Shown here: in pieces, positions 25,485-33,153 of the stretch | Layout: each line of letters starts with the position of its first letter | Position numbering within the stretch: the first letter of the stretch is position 1 | Source: an uncultured Pelagibacteraceae bacterium | GTDB lineage: Bacteria > Pseudomonadota > Alphaproteobacteria > Pelagibacterales > Pelagibacteraceae | Assembly (NCBI GenBank): GCA_902583295.1 | Contig: CACHUY010000011.1 | Coordinates: forward strand, 1 to 36,614 | Length of the DNA stretch: 36,614 bases | Reading direction: 5' to 3' | Notes under the pieces: generated by a model | Database searches by the model: none | Told to the model about the DNA's origin: nothing | What the model saw: the letters and a program-made list of their open reading frames with translations, nothing else | Translations under genes and position numbers: made by a program

Positions 25485-26279
25485 TTAATAATGTTTAGGT
25501 TGCTCTCTTTTTATCCCTAAACCGAATTGTTCAGGTACATCAGCTGGGGGTGGTAGATTATCTCTTGATCCGTCAGCTTCTGCTAAATTTTTCTGAATTG
25601 CTGCTCCAGGTTTATAAAACATATGTGCAAATTTGGACCAATAAATCCCTCCAAATAAAATTAAATTAGCAACAACATATAATGTTAAAAATAAATATGA
25701 TAATCCAGTTTGTCCGTTAAATTGAGTATAGGACCATACTAAACCAAATGTGGCACAGGCTAACAAAGCCAACACAAATAAATCTGCTTTTATTATTCTA
25801 TACCATGGATGCGCTTCTGCTGAAACGTCTACTCTTAAAAAAAACCAAAACCAGTATCCTCCAACACAAGTCAGTATTGCACCCACATGCCATATCGTTG
25901 ACCAAGTAGTTGAGGTTGGTTTGTTAGCACCAGTGTAACAAAAAACTAGTACAGCAGATGCAACCCAAAATAAAATAGTACCATACATACCCAGAACATG
26001 TGCCAATCTTCTTTTGCCAAATCCTAGTTCTGATGTAGTGCCGATATCGTATACTGTTGTTTTTGCAACGATAGATACTTTTTCTCCAACACTTAATTCT
26101 TTAGTTGCATTAAGTTTTGCTTTTTTTGCGTTATCAAAAAAATAAGTTAAATTTCTATGTGAAATCATTTGGATAATTGTTCCAGCTGCAATCAGAACTA
26201 TCATAGCAATGATAAAGCCTTGCATTGCAAGGGGTGATACAGTTTCTGCTAAAATTGCAAATGGATTTGTATTTAACAT
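25485..26279 (-). CDS. aprM: AprM, putative membrane anchor of APS reductase
   Basis: This 264-residue protein has five hydrophobic helices: about 18-39 (GFIIAMIVLIAAGTIIQM), 90-113, 130-152, 164-187 and 195-215. Soluble stretches include the loop KELSVGEKVSIVAKTTVYD and the C-terminal PPPADVPEQFGLGIKREQ. Histidines at the ends of helices could hold heme. A membrane protein in this position, first in aprMBA, is known from sulfur-oxidising proteobacteria and is proposed to carry electrons from sulfite oxidation to the quinone pool. The role is inferred from that arrangement. AAGGG is placed suitably before the ATG at 26279. Confidence 0.85.
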   Translation of the reverse strand: MLNTNPFAILAETVSPLAMQGFIIAMIVLIAAGTIIQMISHRNLTYFFDNAKKAKLNATKELSVGEKVSIVAKTTVYDIGTTSELGFGKRRLAHVLGMYGTILFWVASAVLVFCYTGANKPTSTTWSTIWHVGAILTCVGGYWFWFFLRVDVSAEAHPWYRIIKADLFVLALLACATFGLVWSYTQFNGQTGLSYLFLTLYVVANLILFGGIYWSKFAHMFYKPGAAIQKNLAEADGSRDNLPPPADVPEQFGLGIKREQPKHY

Positions 26280-26317
26280 TCTACCCTTAAATTAAATTAT
26301 TTTGATCTAATTTAAAA

Positions 26318-26350
26318 GATTTTCTAATCTAGTTAAATCTTCTAATCAAC
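26318..26350 (-). promoter_or_regulatory. Direct repeats upstream of aprM
   Basis: In the 105-bp gap between the HIT gene and aprM, the minus strand carries GATTAGAAGAT and GATTAGAAAAT with repeat starts 18 bp apart (plus-strand TTCTAATC at 26322-26329 and 26340-26347). AGATTT and AAATCT between and around them can also pair around a 12-base loop. The spacing of nearly two helical turns suits tandem binding of a regulator or activator of the apr operon. No -10 box can be chosen with confidence. Confidence 0.25.
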
Positions 26351-26384
26351 CTAAACTATTGGTTATTTTGTCCTTAATAACAAC

Positions 26385-26792
26385 TCACAATTTATATTTT
26401 CGTTTGTAGTGTTGATTTTTAGGAATTACTGACCTTACGCCCCCTTGGGGATTCTCTACATCGCCTTGTCTTCTTGGTATAAGATGAATATGACAATGCA
26501 TAATAGATTGGCCTGAAATTTTTCCTGCATTTGTTCCAATATTAAAACCTTTAACAGTTTTATCTTTTTCTAAGATATCTTTTTTAATAACTTTAATGAG
26601 ATCGTTACATGCAACTAGTTCTTCATTAGTTAAATCAAAATAATCACCAAGATGCCTTTTTGGTATGATCAAACAATGAAGATTGGATACAGGATATGTG
26701 TCATAACTTGCATATGCTAGTTCATTTTCATGAGCAATACCGCTTATTTTAGAATTAAAAAAAAGACAGGGGTTATTTGGATCTTTAACCAT
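26385..26792 (-). CDS. HIT-family nucleotide hydrolase/transferase
   Basis: The 135-residue protein is a histidine-triad protein of the Hint/FHIT superfamily, which hydrolyses nucleotide phosphoramidates or dinucleoside polyphosphates. The triad HxHxH appears as HCHIH at 99-103, followed by LIPRR, and the upstream core has HCLIIPKRHLGDYFDLT and FNIGTNAGKISGQSIMH. It follows the pabC-like gene with no gap. One HIT branch acts on AMP-sulfate compounds such as APS, and the apr genes lie 105 bp downstream on the same strand, but a general housekeeping role is just as likely. Confidence 0.88.
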   Translation of the reverse strand: MVKDPNNPCLFFNSKISGIAHENELAYASYDTYPVSNLHCLIIPKRHLGDYFDLTNEELVACNDLIKVIKKDILEKDKTVKGFNIGTNAGKISGQSIMHCHIHLIPRRQGDVENPQGGVRSVIPKNQHYKRKYKL

Positions 26793-27563
26793 TTATTTAT
26801 ACCTTGGGTATTTTCTTACTGCTCGTAAATAATGATTGTTTAGCAAATTAAATATCTTTAAACTTTTTCTTTTCCATTTAATTTTATCAACAGACTTTAC
26901 AGAAGCCACACCTTTGCCAGATCCTATCAAAATAATTTCGTCGTATTCGCTTAATGATTTAATAAATATTTCTTTTTCAATCACACTTTTAATTTTAGAC
27001 TTAAAAAATTTGTAAGTAATTCCTTTATAACAGTTGATAACAGGAGAATATATTTTATTTTTTTTTATAAAAAATATATTTGATGTTCCTGTTTCAAAAA
27101 TTTTTTTATCTGAACATAATCCAATATCGGATCTGGAATTATCCATTTTGGATAGATATTTTAAAATCTCTTTATATTTTAAGTTTTTAAATTCTGGTTT
27201 TTCTCTTTTTAATTTTACAAGTTTTAAATTAAAATCTAGTTTTGGTTTAACTCTTTTTCTTAAAGAAATTGAAATTATCTTTTTGTTTAATGCTACTCTC
27301 AATAGATGGTTATAATTTTTATTAAGATCTATATTATTTTTAATTAATTTGTTGATATCTTTTTCAATTGAAGATTTATAAATTTTATATTTTTTTATTG
27401 ATTTTAATAAGTTTTGAATATGCTCTTTAAAAAAAAGTATCTTTGGAGGTGAGTTATAAATCCACATTGTTGTGAATACTCCATGATCTCCCCAAAGATC
27501 TTGAAATTGAATTTCTTTAAGATCTTTAAGCTGATAAGATTTTTTTAATAAGTAAGTTACCAT
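26793..27563 (-). CDS. pabC: Class IV aminotransferase-fold protein, probable aminodeoxychorismate lyase
   Basis: PabC removes pyruvate from aminodeoxychorismate to give p-aminobenzoate for folate. This 256-residue protein has the class IV opening WGDHGVFTTMWIYN near 24-37, a lysine in FKNLKYKEIL near 144 in the position of the PLP-binding residue, and ETGTSNIFFI near 172 that contacts the cofactor. Length is close to the usual 260-290. It starts inside the pabA-like gene (38-bp overlap), and downstream starts would delete the WGDHG motif, so the long overlap is accepted. The sequence is strongly diverged and very lysine-rich. A D-amino-acid or branched-chain aminotransferase is less likely given its partners. 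Confidence 0.75.
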   Translation of the reverse strand: MVTYLLKKSYQLKDLKEIQFQDLWGDHGVFTTMWIYNSPPKILFFKEHIQNLLKSIKKYKIYKSSIEKDINKLIKNNIDLNKNYNHLLRVALNKKIISISLRKRVKPKLDFNLKLVKLKREKPEFKNLKYKEILKYLSKMDNSRSDIGLCSDKKIFETGTSNIFFIKKNKIYSPVINCYKGITYKFFKSKIKSVIEKEIFIKSLSEYDEIILIGSGKGVASVKSVDKIKWKRKSLKIFNLLNNHYLRAVRKYPRYK

Positions 27564-28083
27564 TTTCAGTTAAAAAAGACTCAGGGTGAAATTGAAATCC
27601 ATAAATTTTATCAGTGTTGTTTTCTAATGCCATTGCTGATCCTGAAATAGCACATCTCATTGTTATGTCAAAATTTTGTGAGTAAAAAGGTTCTTTCAAC
27701 TTTAAAGAATGGTAACGACCTACTTTGTATTTATCATTATGTTGAAAAATAGAATTTCTGCTTACAACTTTTATTTCAGACTGAAAACCATGATAAATTT
27801 GTTTTTGTTGTATTATTTTGGCTCCTTCACAATATAATATCTGTTGAAATCCTAAGCAGATACCTACTATTCTTTTTCTTCCTTTATAATTTTTATAAAT
27901 TTCGCTAGTGATTGGATAATCTTTAGGTGAGCCAGGTCCTGGAGATAAAATAATTGTTGATGCTCTTTTTAAATATTGATTATTAATCTCGTCATAATTT
28001 GTGCATTTAACTTTGTCAAACAAAGATAATTGATGGACTACGTTATGAGTAAAAGAGTCTTTATGATCAATCACATATATCAT
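27526..28083 (-). CDS. pabA: Glutamine amidotransferase subunit, PabA/TrpG type
   Basis: This 185-residue class I amidotransferase releases ammonia from glutamine for the partner chorismate enzyme. It has IDHKDSFTHNVVHQL at the start, LSPGPGSPKDYP, the nucleophile Cys76 in GICLGFQQI, and the His166/Glu168 pair in GFQFHPESF. All catalytic residues are present and the length is normal. It overlaps the chorismate-binding gene upstream by 4 bp (ATGA) and the class IV aminotransferase downstream by 38 bp. TrpG and PabA cannot be separated by sequence alone; the pabC-like neighbour favours PabA. Confidence 0.85.
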   Translation of the reverse strand: MIYVIDHKDSFTHNVVHQLSLFDKVKCTNYDEINNQYLKRASTIILSPGPGSPKDYPITSEIYKNYKGRKRIVGICLGFQQILYCEGAKIIQQKQIYHGFQSEIKVVSRNSIFQHNDKYKVGRYHSLKLKEPFYSQNFDITMRCAISGSAMALENNTDKIYGFQFHPESFLTENGNLLIKKILSA

Positions 28084-29249
28084 TTAAACAAATCTATTAG
28101 AGCTTTTGCTTTTATATAGTTTTCATTAAACTCTTGATTGGCGCTGCTATCAATTACAACACCCGAGGCGACTGAAATTTCTGAAATATTTTTAAAATTT
28201 AGTATTGACCGGATAATAATATTAAACCTCATATCTCCATTAAATTTAATATAACCAAAACTGCCAGTATAAATGTTTCTATTTTCTTTTTCTTGATTAT
28301 TTAGAAGATTAAGTGTGCTTATTTTAGGACACCCTATTACTGACCCACCAGGCATCATTGATTTAACTATATCAATAGTTTTAACTTTTTCATTCAATTT
28401 ACCTTTTATCAAGCTCACATAATGAAAAAGGTCCTTGTACTCTTCTACAGTCTTTTCTTTTTTAATTTTGACTGATCCAGGAACACAAATTCGCGATAAA
28501 TCGCTTCGTTCCATATCAACAATCATATTATGCTCTTTAGTCTCCTTGATATTTTTTCTAAAATATTGACGAGCTTTGCTTTTATTTAAACTTTTATTTT
28601 TCTTTAGGGTGCCTGCAATTGGTTTAGTTATTATTGATCTTCCTTTTTTTTCAATTAAAGTTTCTGGAGAGCAGCTAATTACTGAATAATTTTTGTCTTT
28701 AATCAAAAAAGCCTCTGGCGCAAGATTGGATTTGGATAATCTACAGAAAAAATCTAAAGGATCAATTTTTGATTTATTCTTATATTTAGTACAAATTTTA
28801 ATTTGATATGTTTCACCTTGTCTAATTTTTTTTTTAAACTTATTAAAAATTTTTGTGTAATTTTTTCTATTAATATTTATTTTAAATTTTTTGTTTTTGT
28901 TTTTGTTTTTGATTAATGGAGCTTTAAAAGATAAATTTTCATTTAAACTTACCAAAGTTTCAGGTTTATAAAAAATTCCCTTAGGAAAAAAGTTAGTTTT
29001 TTGCTTAGGAAATTTAATTCCAATTAGGTTATTTAATAATTCATAACCAAAAAAACCAATATAAAGATCTGTTTTTTTGATTTTTTTTTTATTTGAATAA
29101 ATTGATTTAAAAAAATTAATTATATTTTTATTAGATAAGATTATTTTTTTTGAAAAATCTGTAAATAAATCAAACCCTTTTGTTGTTTTGTAAATAACGT
29201 AAGGTTTATCTGACGAATTTATATCGTTTAAAATTTTAATAGTATTCAA
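28080..29249 (-). CDS. pabB: Chorismate-binding enzyme, probable aminodeoxychorismate synthase I (atypical)
   Basis: The 389-residue protein carries the chorismate-binding domain: ETYQIKICTKY, SCSPETLIE near 192-200, PIAGT at 210-214, NMIVDMERSDLSRI near 241-254, PGGSVIGCPK near 300-309 and GSFGYIKFNGDMRFNIIIR. It works with the amidotransferase encoded next to it. E. coli PabB has lysine in PIKGT (Lys274), the C2 nucleophile; here the residue is Ala212, as in anthranilate synthase. SVIGCPK and ASGVV also depart from the usual SxTGAPK and GGGIV. Together with pabC, a PabB role remains most likely. (TTTTTG)x4 at 28888-28911 encodes a KN repeat near residues 115-121. Confidence 0.78.
   Translation of the reverse strand: MNTIKILNDINSSDKPYVIYKTTKGFDLFTDFSKKIILSNKNIINFFKSIYSNKKKIKKTDLYIGFFGYELLNNLIGIKFPKQKTNFFPKGIFYKPETLVSLNENLSFKAPLIKNKNKNKKFKININRKNYTKIFNKFKKKIRQGETYQIKICTKYKNKSKIDPLDFFCRLSKSNLAPEAFLIKDKNYSVISCSPETLIEKKGRSIITKPIAGTLKKNKSLNKSKARQYFRKNIKETKEHNMIVDMERSDLSRICVPGSVKIKKEKTVEEYKDLFHYVSLIKGKLNEKVKTIDIVKSMMPGGSVIGCPKISTLNLLNNQEKENRNIYTGSFGYIKFNGDMRFNIIIRSILNFKNISEISVASGVVIDSSANQEFNENYIKAKALIDLFK
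28888..28911 (+). repeat. Four tandem TTTTTG hexamers inside pabB
   Basis: Four perfect copies of TTTTTG occur in tandem. On the coding (minus) strand they read as Lys-Asn repeats in a non-conserved linker of the chorismate-binding protein. Gain or loss of a copy would keep the frame, so slippage would vary linker length only. Confidence 0.9.
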
Positions 29250-29250
29250 T

Positions 29251-30471
29251 TTAACTTGTTTTTAATCTTAATACTGCTTCTTCTTTTATTGGAAGATGAA
29301 TTATTGCAGCGAAAACTGACAATGCAATTGCTAAATACCACGCATAATCATAGGAGCCATATAAATCATGAAATAATCCACCTAGATATGCTCCAAAAAA
29401 TGAACCTATTTGATGACTTAAAAAGACAATTCCATAAAGTAGTCCTAAATATTTTGTTCCAAACATATGAGCAACTATTCCGCTTGTAGCTGGTACCGTT
29501 GACAACCACAAAAAACCAAAGCTAGCACCAAAGATAAAGGCATTAATATTACTGGGTGGTAAAAAAATAAACAAAATGATTGATAAACCTCTTAAAGCAT
29601 AAATAAAACTTAAAATTATTTTTTTACTAATCTTAGTTGATAAATAACCACTCAAAAGTGAGCCAAAGATATTAAATAATCCAATCAAAGATAAAATTGC
29701 AGCTGCAGTCCAGCTTTCTAGGCCTCTATCGATTACATAAGTTGGAACATGAGTTCCTACTAGTGTAATGTGAAAACCACAAACAAAAAAACCAGAAACT
29801 AAAAGAATATAACTTTTTGAGGCAAATGCCTCTTTAATTGCCTCTAAAGTACTTTGAGAATTTGGTGTCTCAATACTCTGTTCTAATGAAGGAGACCTTA
29901 CAAAATAAGAAACTATTAATCCTATAAATAAAGCAACAAGAAAAGCAATTAATGTAATTTGCCATCCATTTTCACTTAATGAATAGGTTGTTAAAAGCGG
30001 AGACAAAAAATATCCAAATGAGCCTATTGCTGTTACTAGACTCATTGCAATTGTTCTGTTTGATAATGGAAAATGTTTACCAACTATAGCCATGGGAATA
30101 CTGATAGCAGTTCCACCTAAACCAATTCCAACTAAAATGCCCATATCTATTTGAAAAAATATTCCTGTATTTGGACCTGCGTAAAGAAAATAAATTCCTG
30201 CAATAAAAAAAACAAAGGCTAAAGCTATAGCCTTGTGCCCTCCATATTTATCAGCTATTGCTCCAAATATAGGTCCGGTAAGTCCCCACATTAACATTTG
30301 TAATCCTATTGAAAGTCCAGCCTCTGTTAATGAAATTCCTAAATCTTCTTTAAAATCCATAAAGAACAAACCAAAAGTTTGTCTAACACCTAGTGAAATT
30401 AGAACTACTAGACAAGCAGCAATTAAAGTTATTAAAGCTGTTTTATTTCTAAAGAATTTATCATTAGCCAT
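29251..30471 (-). CDS. Major facilitator superfamily transporter
   Basis: This 406-residue protein has 12 hydrophobic helices in two halves. The MFS loop 2-3 motif is seen as GPIFGAIADKYGGHKAI near 66-82, and the equivalent in the second half as GSLLSGYLSTKISKKIIL. The N-terminal LGVRQTFGLFFMDFKEDLGIS resembles the oxalate/formate-antiporter and monocarboxylate-like branches of the family. It lies 6 bp after metC and 1 bp before pabB, in the same direction, so it is probably co-transcribed with them, but neither neighbour tells its substrate. Import and export are both possible. Confidence 0.88.
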   Translation of the reverse strand: MANDKFFRNKTALITLIAACLVVLISLGVRQTFGLFFMDFKEDLGISLTEAGLSIGLQMLMWGLTGPIFGAIADKYGGHKAIALAFVFFIAGIYFLYAGPNTGIFFQIDMGILVGIGLGGTAISIPMAIVGKHFPLSNRTIAMSLVTAIGSFGYFLSPLLTTYSLSENGWQITLIAFLVALFIGLIVSYFVRSPSLEQSIETPNSQSTLEAIKEAFASKSYILLVSGFFVCGFHITLVGTHVPTYVIDRGLESWTAAAILSLIGLFNIFGSLLSGYLSTKISKKIILSFIYALRGLSIILFIFLPPSNINAFIFGASFGFLWLSTVPATSGIVAHMFGTKYLGLLYGIVFLSHQIGSFFGAYLGGLFHDLYGSYDYAWYLAIALSVFAAIIHLPIKEEAVLRLKTS

Positions 30472-30477
30472 ATCTAA

Positions 30478-31653
30478 TTATTTTAAATGCTTAAGAGCTT
30501 GCTTAATATCTGTGATAAGGTCGCTAGGATCCTCTAATCCAATGTGTAATCTCACTAAGTGTTCATCTTTTGGTAATTTTAAAAATTTTCGACTTCCTGT
30601 TTCTCTATACTCTTGATGTAAAACTAAACTTTCAAAACCACCCCAACTATAACCATAGCCAAATAATTTTAATGAATTAACAAATTTTCTAACCGAATTA
30701 ATATTTTGACATTTTATTTTTAAACCCATCAAACCAGAAGCCCCTGAATAATATTTCTTCCACATTTTGAAATTGTAAGAACCTTTTTTATATGGATAAA
30801 GAAGTTTTATATTTTTAAATTTTGAAAGAAATTTAGCTACTTTCTTAGCGTTTTCTCTGTGCCTGTCTAATCTGACATCTAAGGTTCTTAAGCCTCTAGT
30901 AATCAAATAAGCATCATCAGGACCAAGTCTTAAACCAGTGATCCTCTCTGCAGCATGTACTTTAGAAAATACTTTTTTATTTACTGCCAAAGATCCTCCC
31001 ATAACATCTGAGTGACCAGAATAATATTTTGTCGCAGATACAATAGACATATCAAATCCAATTTTTATTGGTTTCAAAAAGTATGGAGTCCCCCAGGTAT
31101 TATCCATAGCAGTTAAAATTTTGTATTTTTTGGCAATTGAAATTATTTTTCCTAAATCTTGGAAGTCAAAAGAATTACTTCCAGGATTTTCTACAAAAAT
31201 TAACTTTGTTTTTTTTGTGATATTTTTTTCTAAAGTTTTAAGATCATGAGGATTATAAAAAGTTGTTTTGATATTAAAATCTTTTAAAAAATTTTCGGTT
31301 AATATTCTTGTTGGACTATAGACAGGATCAGCTGCAATAATTTCATCTCCAGGTCTAGTGACACTAAAAATAGCTAAAAAAACTGCTCCAAAACCTGTTG
31401 GTGTTGTAAAAACATGGTGACTTTCTTCAAGCTTTGTTAAAATTTTTTGTAAAATATAAGTAGTTGATGTACCTTGCCTCGCATAATCATAATGTCCACC
31501 GGTTGGATTTTTTTCAGCTTTATCTTGAGTTTTTCTTATATCTTTCATTGATTTAAAAATTATTGTAGACGCTCTAACAACTGGTGGGTTTACTGACTGA
31601 TTATGAAAATCTTTAGCTGTGTGCTTAAGAAAAGTCTTAAAAGAGCTACTCAT
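30478..31653 (-). CDS. metC: Cystathionine beta-lyase-type PLP enzyme
   Basis: MetC cleaves cystathionine to homocysteine, pyruvate and ammonia in methionine synthesis. The 391-residue protein is a full-length Cys/Met-metabolism PLP enzyme. GGHYDYARQGTSTT near 52-65 and TTPTGFGAVFLAIF contact the cofactor phosphate, DNTWGTPYFLKP near 184-195 contains the PLP-ring aspartate, and SATKYYSGHSD holds the Schiff-base Lys209. The GHSD after the lysine is typical of cystathionine beta-lyases; gamma-lyases and gamma-synthases often differ here. It is first in a run with MFS and pab genes. The upstream region shows no recognisable SAM riboswitch. Confidence 0.87.
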   Translation of the reverse strand: MSSSFKTFLKHTAKDFHNQSVNPPVVRASTIIFKSMKDIRKTQDKAEKNPTGGHYDYARQGTSTTYILQKILTKLEESHHVFTTPTGFGAVFLAIFSVTRPGDEIIAADPVYSPTRILTENFLKDFNIKTTFYNPHDLKTLEKNITKKTKLIFVENPGSNSFDFQDLGKIISIAKKYKILTAMDNTWGTPYFLKPIKIGFDMSIVSATKYYSGHSDVMGGSLAVNKKVFSKVHAAERITGLRLGPDDAYLITRGLRTLDVRLDRHRENAKKVAKFLSKFKNIKLLYPYKKGSYNFKMWKKYYSGASGLMGLKIKCQNINSVRKFVNSLKLFGYGYSWGGFESLVLHQEYRETGSRKFLKLPKDEHLVRLHIGLEDPSDLITDIKQALKHLK

Positions 31654-31726
31654 AATAAAATTTGATATGTTTAAAAGACAATGCTATATCCCATGAAAAA
31701 CGTCAATATAATTAAAATAGGATTGA

Positions 31727-31810
31727 ATGAGTTACCCAAAAAAACATAGAGGTCGAAGAAAACAAGGCTCAAAAAAAAGAAGAGCTAAAAGAAAAAACAA
31801 AAAGAAGTAA
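31727..31810 (+). CDS. Tiny polybasic ORF (27 aa), possible ribosome- or RNA-associated peptide
   Basis: An ATG at 31727 opens 27 codons ending in TAA at 31808-31810. The peptide starts MSYPKKHRGRRKQGSKKRR and ends in lysines: about 70% of residues are Lys or Arg, and there are no acidic residues. AGGA lies four bases before the ATG. It sits in the 165-bp gap between metC and mnmA on the opposite strand to both. Its composition resembles tiny ribosomal proteins, but poly-A-rich DNA yields lysine-rich frames by chance, so coding status is uncertain. The mix of Arg, Gly, His, Tyr and Pro codons argues for a real gene. Confidence 0.5.
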   Translation: MSYPKKHRGRRKQGSKKRRAKRKNKKK

Positions 31811-31818
31811 ATTAGCTT

Positions 31819-32937
31819 TTATTCTTTAATCCACCCACCGCCAAGAACTTTATACCCAAATTGGTCTTTGTTGTAAAAAACACAAGCTTGTCCTGGTGAA
31901 ATACCATCCTCTGGTAAGCTAAGATTTACAGTCCCTGTTTTATTATTGTTTAAAAATACATTTGCTTCTAATAAATTACCAGTCGATCGCACTTTAACAA
32001 AAATTTTTTTTTCTAATTCTATATTTGGTGCTAATAAATTTATATCTTTTAAAGAAATTGTTTTTTTTCCTAGTTTGTCTTTTGGTCCAACAATTATTTC
32101 ATTCCGATCAGAATTAATCTTAAGCACATAAAGAGGATCTGTATCTGAAACCTTTATTCCTTTTCGTTGACCTATTGTAAAATTAATAATTCCATCATGC
32201 ACACCTATAACCTCTCCATTTAAATTCTTTATATTTCCTTTCTGAAAAGAGTCAGGTCTAAATTTTTGTATAACTGATGCATAATCTCCATTTGGAACAA
32301 AACAAATATCTTGGCTGTCTGGTTTATCAGCAACATTCAAATCTAAATTTTTTGCTATCTCTCTAGTTTTATCTTTCAACATTCCACCCAGTGGAAACCT
32401 TAAATAATCTAATTGCTCTCTAGTTGTATTAAATAAAAAATAACTTTGATCCCTGTTCTCATCAATTGCTCTATACATATTTGTTGTATTTCTCTCTGTA
32501 ATACTTTTTACATAATGACCTGTTACTAATGCATCAGCATTAAGCTCTTTTGATGCTTCAAATAAATCTTTAAATTTTACAGTCTGATTACATTGCACGC
32601 ATGGAATAGGGGTCTCACCTTTTAAATAACTCTCAACAAAATTATTTATTACTCCTTGTTTAAATTTATCCTGATAATATAAAATTTTGTGTTCGATATC
32701 TAATTTATTAGCCACACGTTTTGCATCCATAATATCTTGACCAGAACAACATTGTTTAGAAGCTGCAACTTCCTTGCCATCATCGTATAATTTTAATGTA
32801 ATACCTATAACTTTATAACCCTCTTTTTTCATCATGCCTGCAACAGTGGAAGAATCTACACCGCCGGACATAGCTACAACTACAGTAGTATCTGACGGTT
32901 TTTTGTTAAAACCTAAAGAGTTTAATTCTTTGCTCAT
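31819..32937 (-). CDS. mnmA: tRNA-specific 2-thiouridylase MnmA
   Basis: MnmA places sulfur at position 2 of the wobble uridine in tRNAs for Lys, Glu and Gln, using ATP and a sulfur relay. The 372-residue protein has the PP-loop SGGVDSS at 24-30, the catalytic cysteines Cys116 ([11 protein letters not shown]) and Cys212 (SQDICFVP), GHYVKS near 140, and the C-terminal barrel with SPGQACVFY, all typical. Length is normal for the family. It diverges from the DUF3553 gene across 41 bp and stands alone on its strand before the polybasic ORF. Confidence 0.96.
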   Translation of the reverse strand: MSKELNSLGFNKKPSDTTVVVAMSGGVDSSTVAGMMKKEGYKVIGITLKLYDDGKEVAASKQCCSGQDIMDAKRVANKLDIEHKILYYQDKFKQGVINNFVESYLKGETPIPCVQCNQTVKFKDLFEASKELNADALVTGHYVKSITERNTTNMYRAIDENRDQSYFLFNTTREQLDYLRFPLGGMLKDKTREIAKNLDLNVADKPDSQDICFVPNGDYASVIQKFRPDSFQKGNIKNLNGEVIGVHDGIINFTIGQRKGIKVSDTDPLYVLKINSDRNEIIVGPKDKLGKKTISLKDINLLAPNIELEKKIFVKVRSTGNLLEANVFLNNNKTGTVNLSLPEDGISPGQACVFYNKDQFGYKVLGGGWIKE

Positions 32938-32978
32938 AAGGTGGTATTTATACTGATTTACAATATAAGTTAAATTAA

Positions 32979-33149
32979 ATGATTTTAGATTATGAACCAG
33001 GTGACAAAGTCACTAATCCTAACAACAAAGAATGGGGTATAGGACAGGTGCAATCTGTAATTAATGAAAAAGTGACTGTAAATTTTGAAAATGCTGGAAA
33101 AAAAGTAATTAATGCAAAAAATATCGAACTTAGAAAGTTAGGTAAATAA
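32979..33149 (+). CDS. DUF3553-family small protein
   Basis: An ATG at 32979 opens 56 codons ending at 33149. The sequence reads [20 protein letters not shown], then [14 protein letters not shown] and ends IELRKLGK. This matches the pattern of the small DUF3553 family of alphaproteobacteria (G-x-x-V-x-x-P-x-x-x-x-W-G-x-G-Q-V-Q-S with NFEHAGK), which resembles one Tudor/CarD-like beta barrel. The function is unknown. The stop is 4 bp before the CysQ-type gene, so the two are probably co-transcribed, and it diverges from mnmA. Confidence 0.85.
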   Translation: MILDYEPGDKVTNPNNKEWGIGQVQSVINEKVTVNFENAGKKVINAKNIELRKLGK

Positions 33150-33153
33150 TTTA

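Noticed and set aside
30233-30616. 127-aa plus-strand frame across the MFS/metC junction
   Set aside because: It overlaps two well-supported minus-strand genes and has no recognisable domain or start signal.
31654-31726. SAM-type riboswitch upstream of metC
   Set aside because: SAR11 genomes often have SAM riboswitches before methionine genes, but this gap shows no convincing pseudoknot elements and is short.
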